Shown in pieces: positions 54,301-64,000 of a DNA stretch of 64,000 nt. Position 1 is the stretch's first letter. Every line of letters begins with the position of its first letter. The notes below the pieces were generated by a model. The model saw only the letters and a list, made by a program, of their open reading frames with translations. It did no database searches and was not told the DNA's origin. This DNA is from Chloridium humicola (taxonomy: Eukaryota > Ascomycota > Sordariomycetes > Chaetosphaeriales > Chaetosphaeriaceae): the NCBI GenBank assembly GCA_027569505.1, contig JAPDFF010000002.1:1054001-1118000 (forward strand). Direction: 5' to 3'. Both the position numbers and the translations under genes were made by a program.

Positions 54301-55117
54301 GCTTGCCGAGCTCTTGCCACTCTTCCGCGATGCGCCGCCCACGCTCCTGTTGTCTTTGCTGTTCCGCTGTTTTTGCCTCGTCTTGGGCGCCACAATAACC
54401 TCGGCATCTGGAGCGATCTTGGCAAACGGGGCATCGGCGGGGAGGGCGGGCTCAATCGACAGCACCTTGATGCTCGCGGTCGAAGTCTGCGACAGGTGTA
54501 GCGTCAGGGGATGGGCGCCGGCTACGATGCCACCTGGGGCAAAGGCCGGGTTTGGCACAGCTCGGATCTGGAACAGGAGATTGTCTTCCAGGAAGGTTCC
54601 GTGAAGCTCGATCATCTCCCAGTCCTCGGGTGTCAGGGGTTCGATGTTGACGGTGTGGGCCAGGGGCGGGTCGAAGTGAATAGTCGCCGTGACCTTCTGG
54701 CCATCCTTCAACCCGACGGTTGCCGCGAGAGTAGCGTCCATCTCAACGAGGGACACCTCCTGTTCGCGACCACCGCGCATTGAGCTGTATCCATCCCTCC
54801 CTACGAGCGGGGCGACTTTCCGCTTGCTAGGCATGCCCGTCCATCCGACGTATATCGACTTGGTCGCGGCAGCCCCTGAGCCGGAGCCGCCGGTGGAAGA
54901 AGGGAGGCGGTAGGCGAGCTCGACGACGACATTCTGGGCGGGCTAGAAGCGCACGTGTCAATTGCGATCCAGGGAGCCTCTCTGTGGACGGAGGGCTTAC
55001 TGTGTTGACATTGGCAAGCAGCGAGGCCAGAGACGCAGGCAGGTTCACGAAGCAGTTCTGGAGATGGACCAGCGAGATTTCGGCAGTCGTGGACTGCGCG
55101 TTCTTGCGCGGGGCCAT
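51349..55117 (-). CDS. PEX1: Peroxisomal AAA ATPase Pex1 (1236 aa)
   Basis: Pex1 with Pex6 forms the AAA motor that extracts ubiquitinated Pex5 from the peroxisomal membrane. Two exons: 55117-55001 (MAPRKNAQSTTAEISLVHLQ) and 54942-51349. The N-terminal double-psi-barrel region is followed by two AAA modules. D1 has Walker A GGQGSGKTS near residue 556. D2 has Walker A GYPGCGKTLLASAV near 895, Walker B FFDEFDSIAPKRG, and the second-region-of-homology Arg in PALLRPGRLD. The C-terminal extension is low in complexity. D1 is more diverged than D2, as known for Pex1. Divergent from MCM7. Confidence 0.96.
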
Positions 55118-55506
55118 GTCAGCTCACACGGGCGCGAGATCGAGGTGTGGCGGCGGGAGACGGAGGAGAGAAAGTGGTGGTGTTCGTATATTTCGAATGT
55201 CGTATGGAACATCAGAGATGGATATCACCGGGAAGGAACTGATCGACGGAGAACATTGGATGGGAGAACATGAACATGCCGCTTGTCATCGGTGGCAGCT
55301 GCAACGAGCCGCGCCTTCTGTCTTGGTCGGCAATTTGCATGTGCCGAGGCATGGACCGAGTCCGGATGATGAACAGGGGCTCCACAGCGGGAGAGCGGAC
55401 CCGCTCTGCCAGGACATGGAACGCCAAGAGATGCAGCTACACCTGGCCACAGCTGGTGGGAGTCTGACGGCCCGCAGCTGCTGTTTAATTGACTGCTCTT
55501 GGCACG

Positions 55507-55546
55507 ACGCGAAAAAGCGCGTTTGCATGCCTGGGGACGCGTCCCC
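55507..55546. promoter_or_regulatory. MCB-type sites in the PEX1/MCM7 promoter, including a 14-bp palindrome
   Basis: ACGCGAAAAA at 55507-55516 and a perfect palindrome GGGGACGCGTCCCC at 55533-55546 centred on the Mlu I box ACGCGT. They lie 200-240 bp upstream of the MCM7 start. The same box type precedes MCM4 in this window. MBF regulation is inferred from the motif and target type. Confidence 0.6.
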
Positions 55547-55745
55547 CTGGCCCCTGGCTGCCCGCTGTGCCCAGCCTCCCAGGCCAGGTCCCGCAGAGCG
55601 CCAGCTTCGTGTGTTTTCTTATCGCAAGGCCCGCCAACTTCGATTTGCGACACAACAACACAGCCAAACCCACTCTCCCTCACCACAGCACAGCAACCGC
55701 CAGTCCCGCACAGAGGACAACAACACCACATCCACATCCCAAATC

Positions 55746-58352
55746 ATGGCGCTCCTACAAATGAAGTCGCCCGTCAGCTACGAGGCACAGCTGGGTGAGA
55801 GCTCCAAAAAAGCTGGTTTTGCCAATTGCTGGCTCTGACTGTGGAGTAGCTGCTTTCGGGAACTTCCTCAGCGACTTCAAATGCTCGCCGCAGGAGACCA
55901 TCACCCATGCGCTGGGCAACATCAACATCGACGAAGATGACCTCAGTGACGACTATGACTTTATGGACGAGGACGACAATGCCCAGCAGCAGCGCCGCCG
56001 CCAGAAGGCCCAACCCCCACGACACAAGTACCGCGACATGCTCCAGAACCTCGCCGACAGGAAGACCACCGAGGTGGTTATCGACCTCGACGACCTCTAC
56101 TCGTATGAGCAGGACGTGAACGAGGGGCTCAAGCTGGTTGAGTGGGTCGAGAAGAACACCAAGCACTACGTCGAGATCCTGTCAAGGGCAGTGGACAAGC
56201 TGATCCCCGCCCCGAGCGAGGACATCAGCTACAAGGACGACGTGCTCGACGTGCTGATGGCGAACCGCCTGGGGCGCAACCAGATGCTGGCAGGCATTGC
56301 CGACAGGGAGTCGGACCCCGCAATCCTTAACGACCAGTTCCCATCGCAGCTCACCCGGCGATACACACTCGTGTTCAAACCGAGGACATCCAGCGCCGAC
56401 AACTCGGTGAAGGCCCTCTCGGTGCGCCAGGTCCGCGGCGACCACCTCGGCCACCTCATCACCATCCGCGGCATTGCGACGAGGGTATCGGACGTTAAGC
56501 CCATTGCCCAGGTCAGCGCCTACACTTGCGACCGCTGCGGCTGCGAGATCTTCCAGCCCGTCACCGACAAGCAGTACGCGCCTCTCACGCTGTGCCCGTC
56601 TAAGGATTGCCAGGAGAATCAGGCCAAGGGCCAGCTGTATCCATCGTCGAGAGCATCCAAGTTCCTCCCATTCCAGGAAGTCAAGATCCAAGAGCTTGCC
56701 GAGCAGGTGCCCATCGGCCAGATTCCCAGGACCCTGACCATTCTGTGCTACGGCACTCTTGTCCGTCAAGTCAACCCCGGCGATGTTGTTGACGTCGCCG
56801 GCATCTTCCTCCCCACCCCCTACACCGGCTTCAAGGCGATGCGCGCCGGTCTCCTGACCGACACCTACCTCGAGGCGCACCACATCGTGCAGCACAAGAA
56901 GGCGTACGAGGACATGGAGATTGACCCGCTCATCGCCCGGCGCATCTCCAAGTTCATCCAGTCGGGCAACCAGTACGAGTACCTCGCCAAGTCGATCGCC
57001 CCCGAGATCTTCGGCCACCTCGACGTCAAGAAAGCTCTCCTCCTTCTGCTCGTCGGCGGCGTAACCAAGGTAGTAGGCGACGGCATGCGCATCCGCGGCG
57101 ACATCAACATCTGCCTGATGGGCGACCCCGGTGTGGCCAAATCCCAGCTGCTCAAGTACATCTCCAAGGTCGCCCCGCGCGGCGTGTACACCTCCGGCCG
57201 CGGCAGCTCCGGCGTGGGTCTCACGGCCGCCGTCATGCGCGACCCCGTCACGGACGAAATGGTCCTCGAAGGCGGCGCCCTCGTCCTCGCGGACAACGGC
57301 ATCTGCTGCATCGACGAGTTCGACAAAATGGACGACAACGACCGCACGGCCATCCACGAAGTTATGGAACAACAAACCATCTCCATCTCCAAAGCGGGCA
57401 TCTCCACCTCCCTCAACGCGCGCACCTCCATCCTCGCCGCCGCCAACCCCCTCTACGGGCGCTACAACACGCGCCTCTCCGCCGTCGAGAACATCAACCT
57501 CCCCGCGGCCCTCCTCTCCCGCTTCGACATCATGTTCCTCCTCCTGGACACGCCCACCCGCGAAACGGACGCGCAACTCGCCAAGCACGTCGCGCACGTG
57601 CACATGCACTCCCGCCATCCAGACCTCGGCACCGCCGACGGCGTCATCTTCTCCCCGGCCGAAGTCCGCGCCTACGTCGCCCAGGCCCGCACCTTCCGCC
57701 CCGTGGTTCCGCAGTCTGTCTCCGAGTACATGGTCAAAACCTACGTGCGGCTGCGCAGCGCGGCGCGGCGCGGGAGCGCCCAGCACCGGACGACCCAGGC
57801 GAACAACTTCGGGCATGCGACACCCCGCACCCTGCTGGGTGTCGTCAGGCTGGCGCAGGCGCTGGCGCGGTTGCGGTTTAGTGATACGGTGGTGCAGGAG
57901 GATGTGGATGAGGCGTTGAGGCTGGTGGAGGCGAGTAAGGAGAGTTTGGCGGCCGAGGGGGAGAGGAGCGGGGCGGCGAGGAGGGGGTTGAATGCGAGTA
58001 GTCGGATTTATAACCTTGTTAAGGGGCTGGCGGATGCGGGGGCGTGTAGGGCGGATGGTGGAGGGGAGGAGGAGGAGGAGGAGGAGGAGGATGTGGGGGG
58101 CGTGGAGATGAGTTTGAGGAAGGTTAAGGAGAGGGTTATTGCGAAGGGCTTTACGGAGAATCAGTGGTTGGGGGCGTTGGAGGAGTATACCGAGTTGGAC
58201 GTGAGTTTTTTCTCCTTTTTGCTTGGGGATGATGATGTGAGACGGTTACTGACTGACGGTGTCTACAGGTTTGGCAAACGGCTGGCAACGGCACGAGGCT
58301 GGTGTTCATCACCTCTGGCAATGGGGAGGGGGAGGACAGCGACGGGTTTTGA
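55746..58352 (+). CDS. MCM7: Replicative helicase subunit Mcm7 (827 aa)
   Basis: Subunit of the Mcm2-7 helicase. Three exons: 55746-55794 (MALLQMKSPVSYEAQL), 55850-58200 and 58269-58352. The zinc site is CDRCGC ... CPSKDC. Walker A is GDPGVAKSQ, followed by GRGSSGVGLTAAVMRDP, Walker B CIDEFDKMDDND and the arginine finger SRFD. Assigned to Mcm7 rather than Mcm5 from GVTKVVGDGMRIRGDINICLMG and the short N-terminus. The C-terminal winged helix ends TSGNGEGEDSDGF. The first intron ends in GTAG after a CTGAC motif. An acidic insertion (Glu-rich, about residue 740) is encoded by a GAG-repeat near 58070. Confidence 0.97.
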
Positions 58353-58675
58353 GGTTCTCGTTCTGTTTTCCGTGTCTCTTCTGGGGCTGCATTTGAGTGT
58401 TTTGGGTGTGTTTTTGTTAATCTGGCGTTTGTGAGGGTAACCGAATGGGCGATGGCAAAGATGATGGGAGGGTTAGGATCCCTCTGTGCGGAGTGACTTC
58501 AGCACTGCTAGCTAGAAATCGAACGAAGTAAACTCTGGTTAATGGGCCCTACTTCTCTTCCAAGGTTAGACGTCAGGTTTGCCATACATCAGACGCATTC
58601 TAGAGTGAACAATTGAGCTCTATATAATACATGCTTTACATTGCTAGACCACAATAGATTTACACATCCCCCAGC
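58353..58675. other. Convergent intergenic region MCM7 / mS29
   Basis: 323 bp between stop codons, holding both 3' ends. No gene seen. Confidence 0.45.
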
Positions 58676-60176
58676 TCAAAGCCTCATCGTCAGCAGCGTC
58701 GCGCGCTCCATCTCGCCCAGCACACCACTGCCCGACAGCGTCCACTTCTCCGTCACCGCCTTGTCATCAACAGACGCGCGCAACATACCACTAGCAGCCC
58801 AGTACTCCATCAGACCACGAGCCTCGCGCTTGCTAATTCCCTTGAGACGCAGCACCTGCACGGCGCGCAGCACCGCCTCGGAGCGGTCGTCGTACGTGCG
58901 GAGGAAGGGGTCCTTCTTGGGGACCTCGGCACCCTGAGTCTGCTCGGCCTCGCGCTGCGACAGCGCCAGCTCCATGGAGGGATTGCGCGGCGCGTTGTTG
59001 CGGCTCGTGGCGGCCAGCACGGCGCCGCCGGCGGGGAACTGCGCGGAGCCGCCCAGCACGTCGGTGAAGAGGCGGATGAGCGCCAGGTCGTGCGAGTGGA
59101 TCAGCTCGTACGAGGGCGAGCGGTAGTCCGAGATCTTCATGATGTGCGCGAGGCCGTCGAGCGAGAAGAGGATGGGCGGCCGGCTGATGGCTTTGGTGGA
59201 GGTGAGCTCGTTCCAGAAAGCCTGGAAGACGGGCCACGCGGCGTCGGGCTCCTTGGCAGCGTTGAGGAGGGTCAGGAGGGTGGTGTTGGCGCCGATGTTT
59301 TGCGGCAGCTCCGGGTGTGCCGTGACCGTGTACGTCTTGGAGAGCACCTTCTCGTTGGCCTTCTTGATGGCCTGGATCAGCTTGAGCACGTACACCGGCT
59401 GCATGTACTGCACCGGGTCGGTGTTGGGGATCGGGGAGTATTCCGTGCATGCGGTGGTGAGGTCCTGGGCTGGTCGGGGGTCAGCAAAAGTCAGCCATCA
59501 TAAACTACGCGGCCAACATACCCTCCGGCAGGTGGATCACAACCCAGTCGTTGATGAAGGCGTGCGCCATAGCCTGCAGCAGCATGTGGCTTTTGCCCGT
59601 GAGCTTGTCGCCCGACACGACCAGGCGCAGGGTCTGCTTCTTGTCGACGGAGGCCTGCATCCGGTTCGCCAGGTCGACAGTCTCCTCGCGCACCAGCAGC
59701 GACGGTTTCCTGAACATGCCCCAGCACTGTGTCGGCTTGAAGGCCTCGCTGGCGCGCAGCTGGTCCTGCACCTCGACGGGCAGGGCCATAATCTTGGCGA
59801 CGTTTTCCGGATTAGCCAGGTCGGCCGGGGTGAGGTCGCTCAGCCACGGCACGGCGATGGCGTTGTCGTTGCTGAGGGTGATGCGCTTGCGGAGGGCCTT
59901 GCGCTCGCCGGGTGCCGGGGACCTGCCCTTCTCGATGGGCTTGTCCTTCTTGAACTTGGCGAGCACCATCCTCTTGCCGGAGCGGATGTGGCCCTGCTTG
60001 TTGTCGCTACCACCGCTAGGAGCCTTGGGGGCAGCATCGCGGGCGGATGTCGTCGAGAACGGGGCGGATCGGGAGAGGGCGGCGAGGGGGAGGGCGGCGG
60101 CAGTTCGAGGCACCGACGAGGGCAGCGATGAAGCCGAGGGCCTCACGAGGCACCGCAGGCAGTTGGGGGCCGACAT
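58676..60176 (-). CDS. Mitochondrial small ribosomal subunit protein mS29 / DAP3 (482 aa)
   Basis: GTP-binding protein of the mitoribosomal small subunit (yeast Rsm23, human DAP3). Two exons: 60176-59522 and 59469-58676, joined as LPEAQDLTTACTEYSPIPN. The second of two nearby AGs is the wrong phase, so the first acceptor is used. Basic presequence MSAPNCLRCLVRPSASSLP. The P-loop is VSGDKLTGKSHMLLQAMAHAF, and ILFSLDGLAHIMKISDYRSPSY follows as the Walker B region. The length fits. The divergent neighbour is RRS1, another ribosome-related gene, sharing a 370-bp promoter region. Confidence 0.92.
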
Positions 60177-60546
60177 GGTGTGCCCGAGTGTGTCTTGTCG
60201 TGTGAGTCGGCAAGCGGTGGGTTCTATTGCATCGTGGGGTGCTGTCCGAGTCGCCAATGGCAGCCGGCCGGAGCTGCTCAAATTCTGGTCCCGTTCCTGG
60301 AAGAAAATCGGGCGGACGCGCAGAGTGGGCACGGGCCACGCCAAAATCAAGCTTGCCCAGCATTTGGAAGTCCCAAGACCCTGGCTTGCTGTTTCTGCAC
60401 CTCCCCACCGCCTAAATTTCAGGAAGTTCTCCCTCTGCCCAGCAACCTCTTGTCCATCACAAGCCGACACTCCCCCCTCCACCTCAACCACCAACCAACC
60501 TCCTCTAAATCACCACAACACCAAGCCCCCCTCCCCAACCTCCACC
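60177..60546. other. Divergent promoter region mS29 / RRS1
   Basis: 370 bp between divergent start codons. Pyrimidine-rich near RRS1. No conserved ribosome-biogenesis box could be assigned by eye. Confidence 0.5.
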
Positions 60547-61146
60547 ATGGCCACCACCACCCAAAAAACCCCCAAACTCCCCGTCACCGTCGACAAACCC
60601 ACCCCCTACACCTTCGACCTTGGCCTCCTCCTCGCCAACGATCCCAACCCCATCTCCCTCCCGCGCGGCGTCGACACCCCCACCCTCGAGTCCCACCTCG
60701 CCTCCGTCGCGCGCGACGGCGCGCAAGTCCTGATCAACCAGCTCCTTACCACAAGCGCGATCACCTCCACGCCGCACGGCGTCCTCCTCTCCCTCCCCCC
60801 GCCCCAAACCCCCCTGCCGCGCGAGAAGCCCATCCCCGCGCCCAAGCCGGAGACCAAATGGAGCGCGTTTGCCAAGCGCCGGGGCATCAAGCCCAAGACG
60901 CGGGAGCAGCGGCGCAACCTGCAGCTGAACGAGGACACGGGGGAGTTCGAGCGGCGGTGGGGGTACAAGGGCGCCAACAAGGCCGGGCAGGACGAGCCGA
61001 TTATTGAGTTGAAGATGGCCAAGGAGGCGGAGAGGAAGGAGGGGACGACGGTGCGGGGGGATAAGAAGAGGGAGATTCGGGAGAGGGTGAAGAGGAATGA
61101 GAGGCGGATGAGGAGGAATGAGAGGAATGCTGAGGGGAGGAAGTGA
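60547..61146 (+). CDS. RRS1: Ribosome biogenesis regulatory protein Rrs1 (199 aa)
   Basis: Rrs1 (with Rpf2) brings the 5S RNP into pre-60S particles in the nucleolus. Single exon. Conserved N-terminal part VTVDKPTPYTFDLGLLLANDPNPI, a central block KWSAFAKRRGIKPKTREQRRNLQLNEDTGEF-like (split here as KWSAFAKRRGIKPK and NLQLNEDTGEFERRWGYKG), and a very basic C-terminal tail (RERVKRNERRMRRNERNA). Length is typical for fungal Rrs1. Converges with the RhoGAP gene, with about 1 kb between. Confidence 0.95.
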   Translation: MATTTQKTPKLPVTVDKPTPYTFDLGLLLANDPNPISLPRGVDTPTLESHLASVARDGAQVLINQLLTTSAITSTPHGVLLSLPPPQTPLPREKPIPAPKPETKWSAFAKRRGIKPKTREQRRNLQLNEDTGEFERRWGYKGANKAGQDEPIIELKMAKEAERKEGTTVRGDKKREIRERVKRNERRMRRNERNAEGRK

Positions 61147-62141
61147 GGTTGTGTGTTACTGTTGGAAAGGGGGGAAGACGGAAGAGGAAAGAAGGGTGCT
61201 TGCATTAAAGGTGTTTATATTTGAGGTCTGGTTTATTAATGGCGTTACTGGGCGTGGAGGAGGACAAAGAAAAGGCTGGGTAGCTCTCGGGATAATCAAG
61301 AGGGTTTCTGCACGATGCAATCTGACTTCACCTGCCATGTTCTCTTTGACACCCTTGACTGAGGTACTGTTGTTGAACTTTGATACTGTCACCAGGACAT
61401 CCCTCATTTCATTACGCAATTCCTGCCAACCCAACCCAATCCATCCCCCTATCGTACAACTCCACGCAACCCTCCTCCCAAAAACACAGGCTCCTGTCCA
61501 GCATTCCACCCATTTTGATCCGTTCATCCTCCCAAAAAGCAATTCACCCATCCCCTCCTAATGAAAACAAAAAAATAAAAAATTGATGTCCTGGCCCAGC
61601 CTCGCATAGAAAACAACAGACAGCGCAAATCCCCATGCTTCAATGCTGCAACCCGCTCCTCGCTCCAGGGCGCTTTCAACCGAACCCTCCGCCCGCGCTC
61701 CCCAGAAATAAGATATGTAGCCAGAAACCCCCGCTGCTCCGTCTTTCCTTATTACTGCTGCTCCCGCCCCGCAACCACGACGGCATCAAGTACCGAAAGA
61801 AAATAAGAAAAGGAAATCGAGAAACTGGAAGGGGTATTCCAACCGAAACAAGGAGACGCTCAAAACTCGGTCCGGAAGGAGAAGATGGCGACACTCAATT
61901 CGATCATCGACGGAGATATATGGTGGCGTTGGCCACGTTGTGAGGATCCATGTGCGTTCTCGGTAAATGCCGTAATGATAGGTAGGCTCGAGAGGGGAAT
62001 ATCCGAGTGCTTTCGGTAGATATGCTGGTGATCGCAGTAGGTATGGTAAGGTGTCGACTAGAAGAGGCACAAAAGATCGTCGACAGTGTGAGGTCGTTAG
62101 CATAATGATGCTCTCAGATTGTACCTGGCCAGACGGTCTCG
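61147..62141. other. Convergent intergenic region RRS1 / RhoGAP
   Basis: About 1 kb between stop codons on opposite strands; long 3' UTRs likely. No RNA gene, repeat or ORF of gene quality recognised. Confidence 0.45.
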
Positions 62142-63841
62142 CTAGACCCTAGGCGAAGGAAAAGCCGAGGCAACGGTGTCGACCTGGAAGTTCATCGGCG
62201 ACAGCGGCTTGATGGGCGACAGCGGCCGCAGATCGCCCGATTTCCGCTCGCTATGAACCGTGAGCGTAGTCGATACGGTTGAACTCGTGTCGGCGCTCTC
62301 GCTCTCAGCAAGAACCCTCTTCTTCAGCCGGCCATGCCCCTTATGGTCGCTGGCCGCGCGGTTCGCGCTCTTGCTGCTGTCCGATGACGAGATGTTGCGC
62401 TCTTCAACGATTTGCGGCGGGGGTTGCTGCTGGGGTTGCTGCTGGGGTTGCTGCTGGGGTTGCTGTTGTGGTTTTTGCTGGGGCTCCTGCCTCTGCTCTT
62501 CAGCCACGCTGTTGCCGCCGCTTCCGCTGCTGCTCCCGCTGTTATTACTGGGTGCGTTGGGTGGCGGCTGATCAAACAAGGCGTACTCCTCCTCGATGTA
62601 CTTGGCCTCGTTCTTGCATCCCCTCCAGCAATCGCGCCAGTCGCAAACCAGGAACTTGAAGCAGAAGACATCAATCTTCATACACGGCTGAAAGCAGATG
62701 CAGAGGTTGCGGAAGTCCATCTTGTTCTTCTCTGAGTGCGCGAGGAGCAAGCTCAGGTGGCAGGTGATGGCGAAGAGGAGGTAGTAGTTGAATGGAGGCA
62801 GGTTCGAGAGCTCCTCGATGAGCAGTTCAGGCACCTTCTCCGCCCCGATGCATTCCCTGGCGATTCTGTCCTGGGCCTCCTTGGGGAATAGCTCGTCGGG
62901 GAGCTCGCGGAGCCATGCCTTGAGCATGGAGCCGATGATGTTGATGTCGTAGAGCTCGTGCTGCTCAAAGAGGTCGACGTCCAGTTCTGCACACAAACCA
63001 GGTTAGCAACTACCAACGGATCAGAATTACAGGCCAACCATACCCTCGTCAAACTTCCGCTGCCACTTCTTGATTTGCGGCCCGCTTCCGGGAACGCGAT
63101 ACAGTCCCTCGACCTCGCTGCCCTTGTAGTTCAAATAATCGATCGCCCGCCATGGGAACGCGGGCATCCAGAACTCGGTCTTATCTCGAGAATGTTCAAG
63201 CCGCTTTGATATCCTGGTAAGTCGCGTTTGTTCGACGAGCGGGAGATTTATGACCTTGAGCACATAGTGCTCGTCATCCACCACCGCCTCTCTGTGTGCG
63301 GACGAGTCGCCCCTCGAGCCAAAGAGGCGGTTGCTGATGATGCCGGCGGCTTTGCTGTGCTTCAGGTTGCTGAAGAAGGCTCCTCCGGGCGTCTGCGTGT
63401 AGCCAGTCGGTTGCTGTCTGCGCGGTCTTTCGTGTCTGTCCTGTCTCTCCTCGTGACTCCTGCTCTCGCTGACATCCCTGATCTGGGAGCGCTCCGCCGA
63501 GTGGTTTCTAACCGCCGAAGACATCATTTCCCGGAATGAGCGGTCCCGCGACTGGATCGGGGCCGTCCTAGGAGCTGCCGCCGCAGTGTAAGGTCTCTCA
63601 GGCTCAGGCGTCTTGACTGGGGCTGGAGCGAGTTCTCTTGGGCTCGGACTATCCTTACTGTCCTTGTCCTTGATCGATCTTGTCCGACCGAGGATGTTGA
63701 AGGGTTTCGGTTTGGATCTCTTTGACGCAGCCGGATAGCCTTGGTTATCGTAGTCGACAGTGGAAGCGAGCGAAATTTCGGACCTTGACGGCACCGGTAT
63801 GTTCTGTCTGTGCGTGGAGGTGGGTTCCTGATGCGGTGAAT
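62142..63841 (-). CDS. RhoGAP domain protein, 5' end outside the window
   Basis: Two exons seen: 63841-63044 and 62986-62142; a preceding intron (acceptor GTAG at 63843-63842) leads to a first exon near or beyond the right edge. The protein has a disordered Ser/Arg/Pro-rich N-terminus. The RhoGAP domain shows LPLVEQTRLTRISKRLEHSR, then VEGLYRVPGSGPQIKKWQRKFDE with the arginine finger in LYRVPG, LKAWLRELPDELF, and NLPPFNYYLLFAITCHLSLL. A Pro/Gln-rich tail (QQQP repeats) and a Ser/Pro-rich end follow. It stimulates GTP hydrolysis by Rho-type GTPases; which one is unknown. The QQQP tract comes from a 12-bp repeat near 62420-62480. Confidence 0.9.
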
Positions 63842-64000
63842 CTACAGTGCCGACAGCCAACAAGGTCAGTGCAACTTGAAACAGCGGGAGACTAAGAACA
63901 GGGCATGTGGCCGCTTCCGGGATCCACCGCGCCGGGAAAGATCACACGGAAATGGGATGATCTGGAATGCGGGATGCTTCCGTACCTGAATTCTTACTGC
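63842..64000 (-). other. Intron (and possibly last bases of an upstream exon) of the RhoGAP gene
   Basis: The minus strand shows a CTGAC branch motif and GTAG acceptor just before 63841. Two candidate donors (GTAAGA at about 63997 and GTACGG at about 63986) lie at the right edge, so the upstream exon ends at or just inside the window limit. Confidence 0.55.

Noticed and set aside
56182..57816. Long open frame antisense to MCM7 (about 540 codons)
   Set aside because: Mirror of high-GC coding sequence; composition is Val/Gly/Ala/Asp-rich without domain character, and MCM7 on the other strand is certain.
59551..61146. 531-codon frame joining antisense mS29 to RRS1
   Set aside because: In frame with RRS1 by chance; the upstream part is antisense to mS29, and the RRS1 start at 60547 is the family start.
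1..64000. CRISPR arrays, prophage, bacterial operons
   Set aside because: Spliced genes with fungal introns; no arrays of short direct repeats with spacers.

Overview
This 64 kb window is nuclear DNA of a filamentous ascomycete. The genes have short introns (about 45-60 nt) with GT...AG ends and CTAAC/CTGAC-like branch points, coding GC is high, and the gene set is typical of Pezizomycotina. Protein character (PXR1, NUO49, hexokinase, VTC4, the eisosome protein) suggests Sordariomycetes, probably Sordariales and possibly Chaetomiaceae. That placement is inference, since no search was run. I support about 27 protein genes and one tRNA. Most exon structures were worked out by hand and keep the reading frame across every junction.

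Left part (1-18 kb): partial PXR1 (-), a small coiled-coil protein (+), COX17 (-), TEL2 (-), UBA3 (+), RPC40 (-), complex I 49-kDa subunit (+), a Cys-cluster/Asn-rich protein (-), then a gene-poor 2.2 kb stretch holding a degenerate four-copy repeat, then COQ6 (-). A telomere-type palindrome lies just upstream of COQ6.

Middle (18-36 kb): a DUF7053-like protein (+), a 208-residue unknown ORF ending 32 bp before a large germinal-centre kinase (+), SUA5 (+), zeta-COP (-) divergent from MCM4 (+), an eisosome BAR protein (-), a small His-rich protein (-), a ~400-bp element with long terminal inverted repeats, tRNA-Val(AAC) and OST1 (-).

Right part (36-64 kb): a poorly resolved ORF (+), hexokinase (+) with a 598-nt first intron, cystathionine gamma-synthase (-), VTC4 (-), RMT2 (+), an OTT_1508-type deaminase with a long disordered tail (+), PEX1 (-) divergent from MCM7 (+), mitoribosomal mS29 (-) divergent from RRS1 (+), and a partial RhoGAP (-).

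Most of the window is conserved housekeeping sequence: replication (MCM4, MCM7), respiration and mitochondria (NUO49, COX17, COQ6, mS29), ribosome and RNA polymerase (RRS1, RPC40, PXR1), the secretory pathway (zeta-COP, OST1) and peroxisome/vacuole (PEX1, VTC4). The less ordinary parts are the deaminase, the kinase with repeated clathrin-box-like motifs and its closely spaced upstream ORF, the repeat cluster at 14 kb, the inverted-repeat element at 33 kb, and the shared G1/S-type promoter motifs upstream of both MCM genes.
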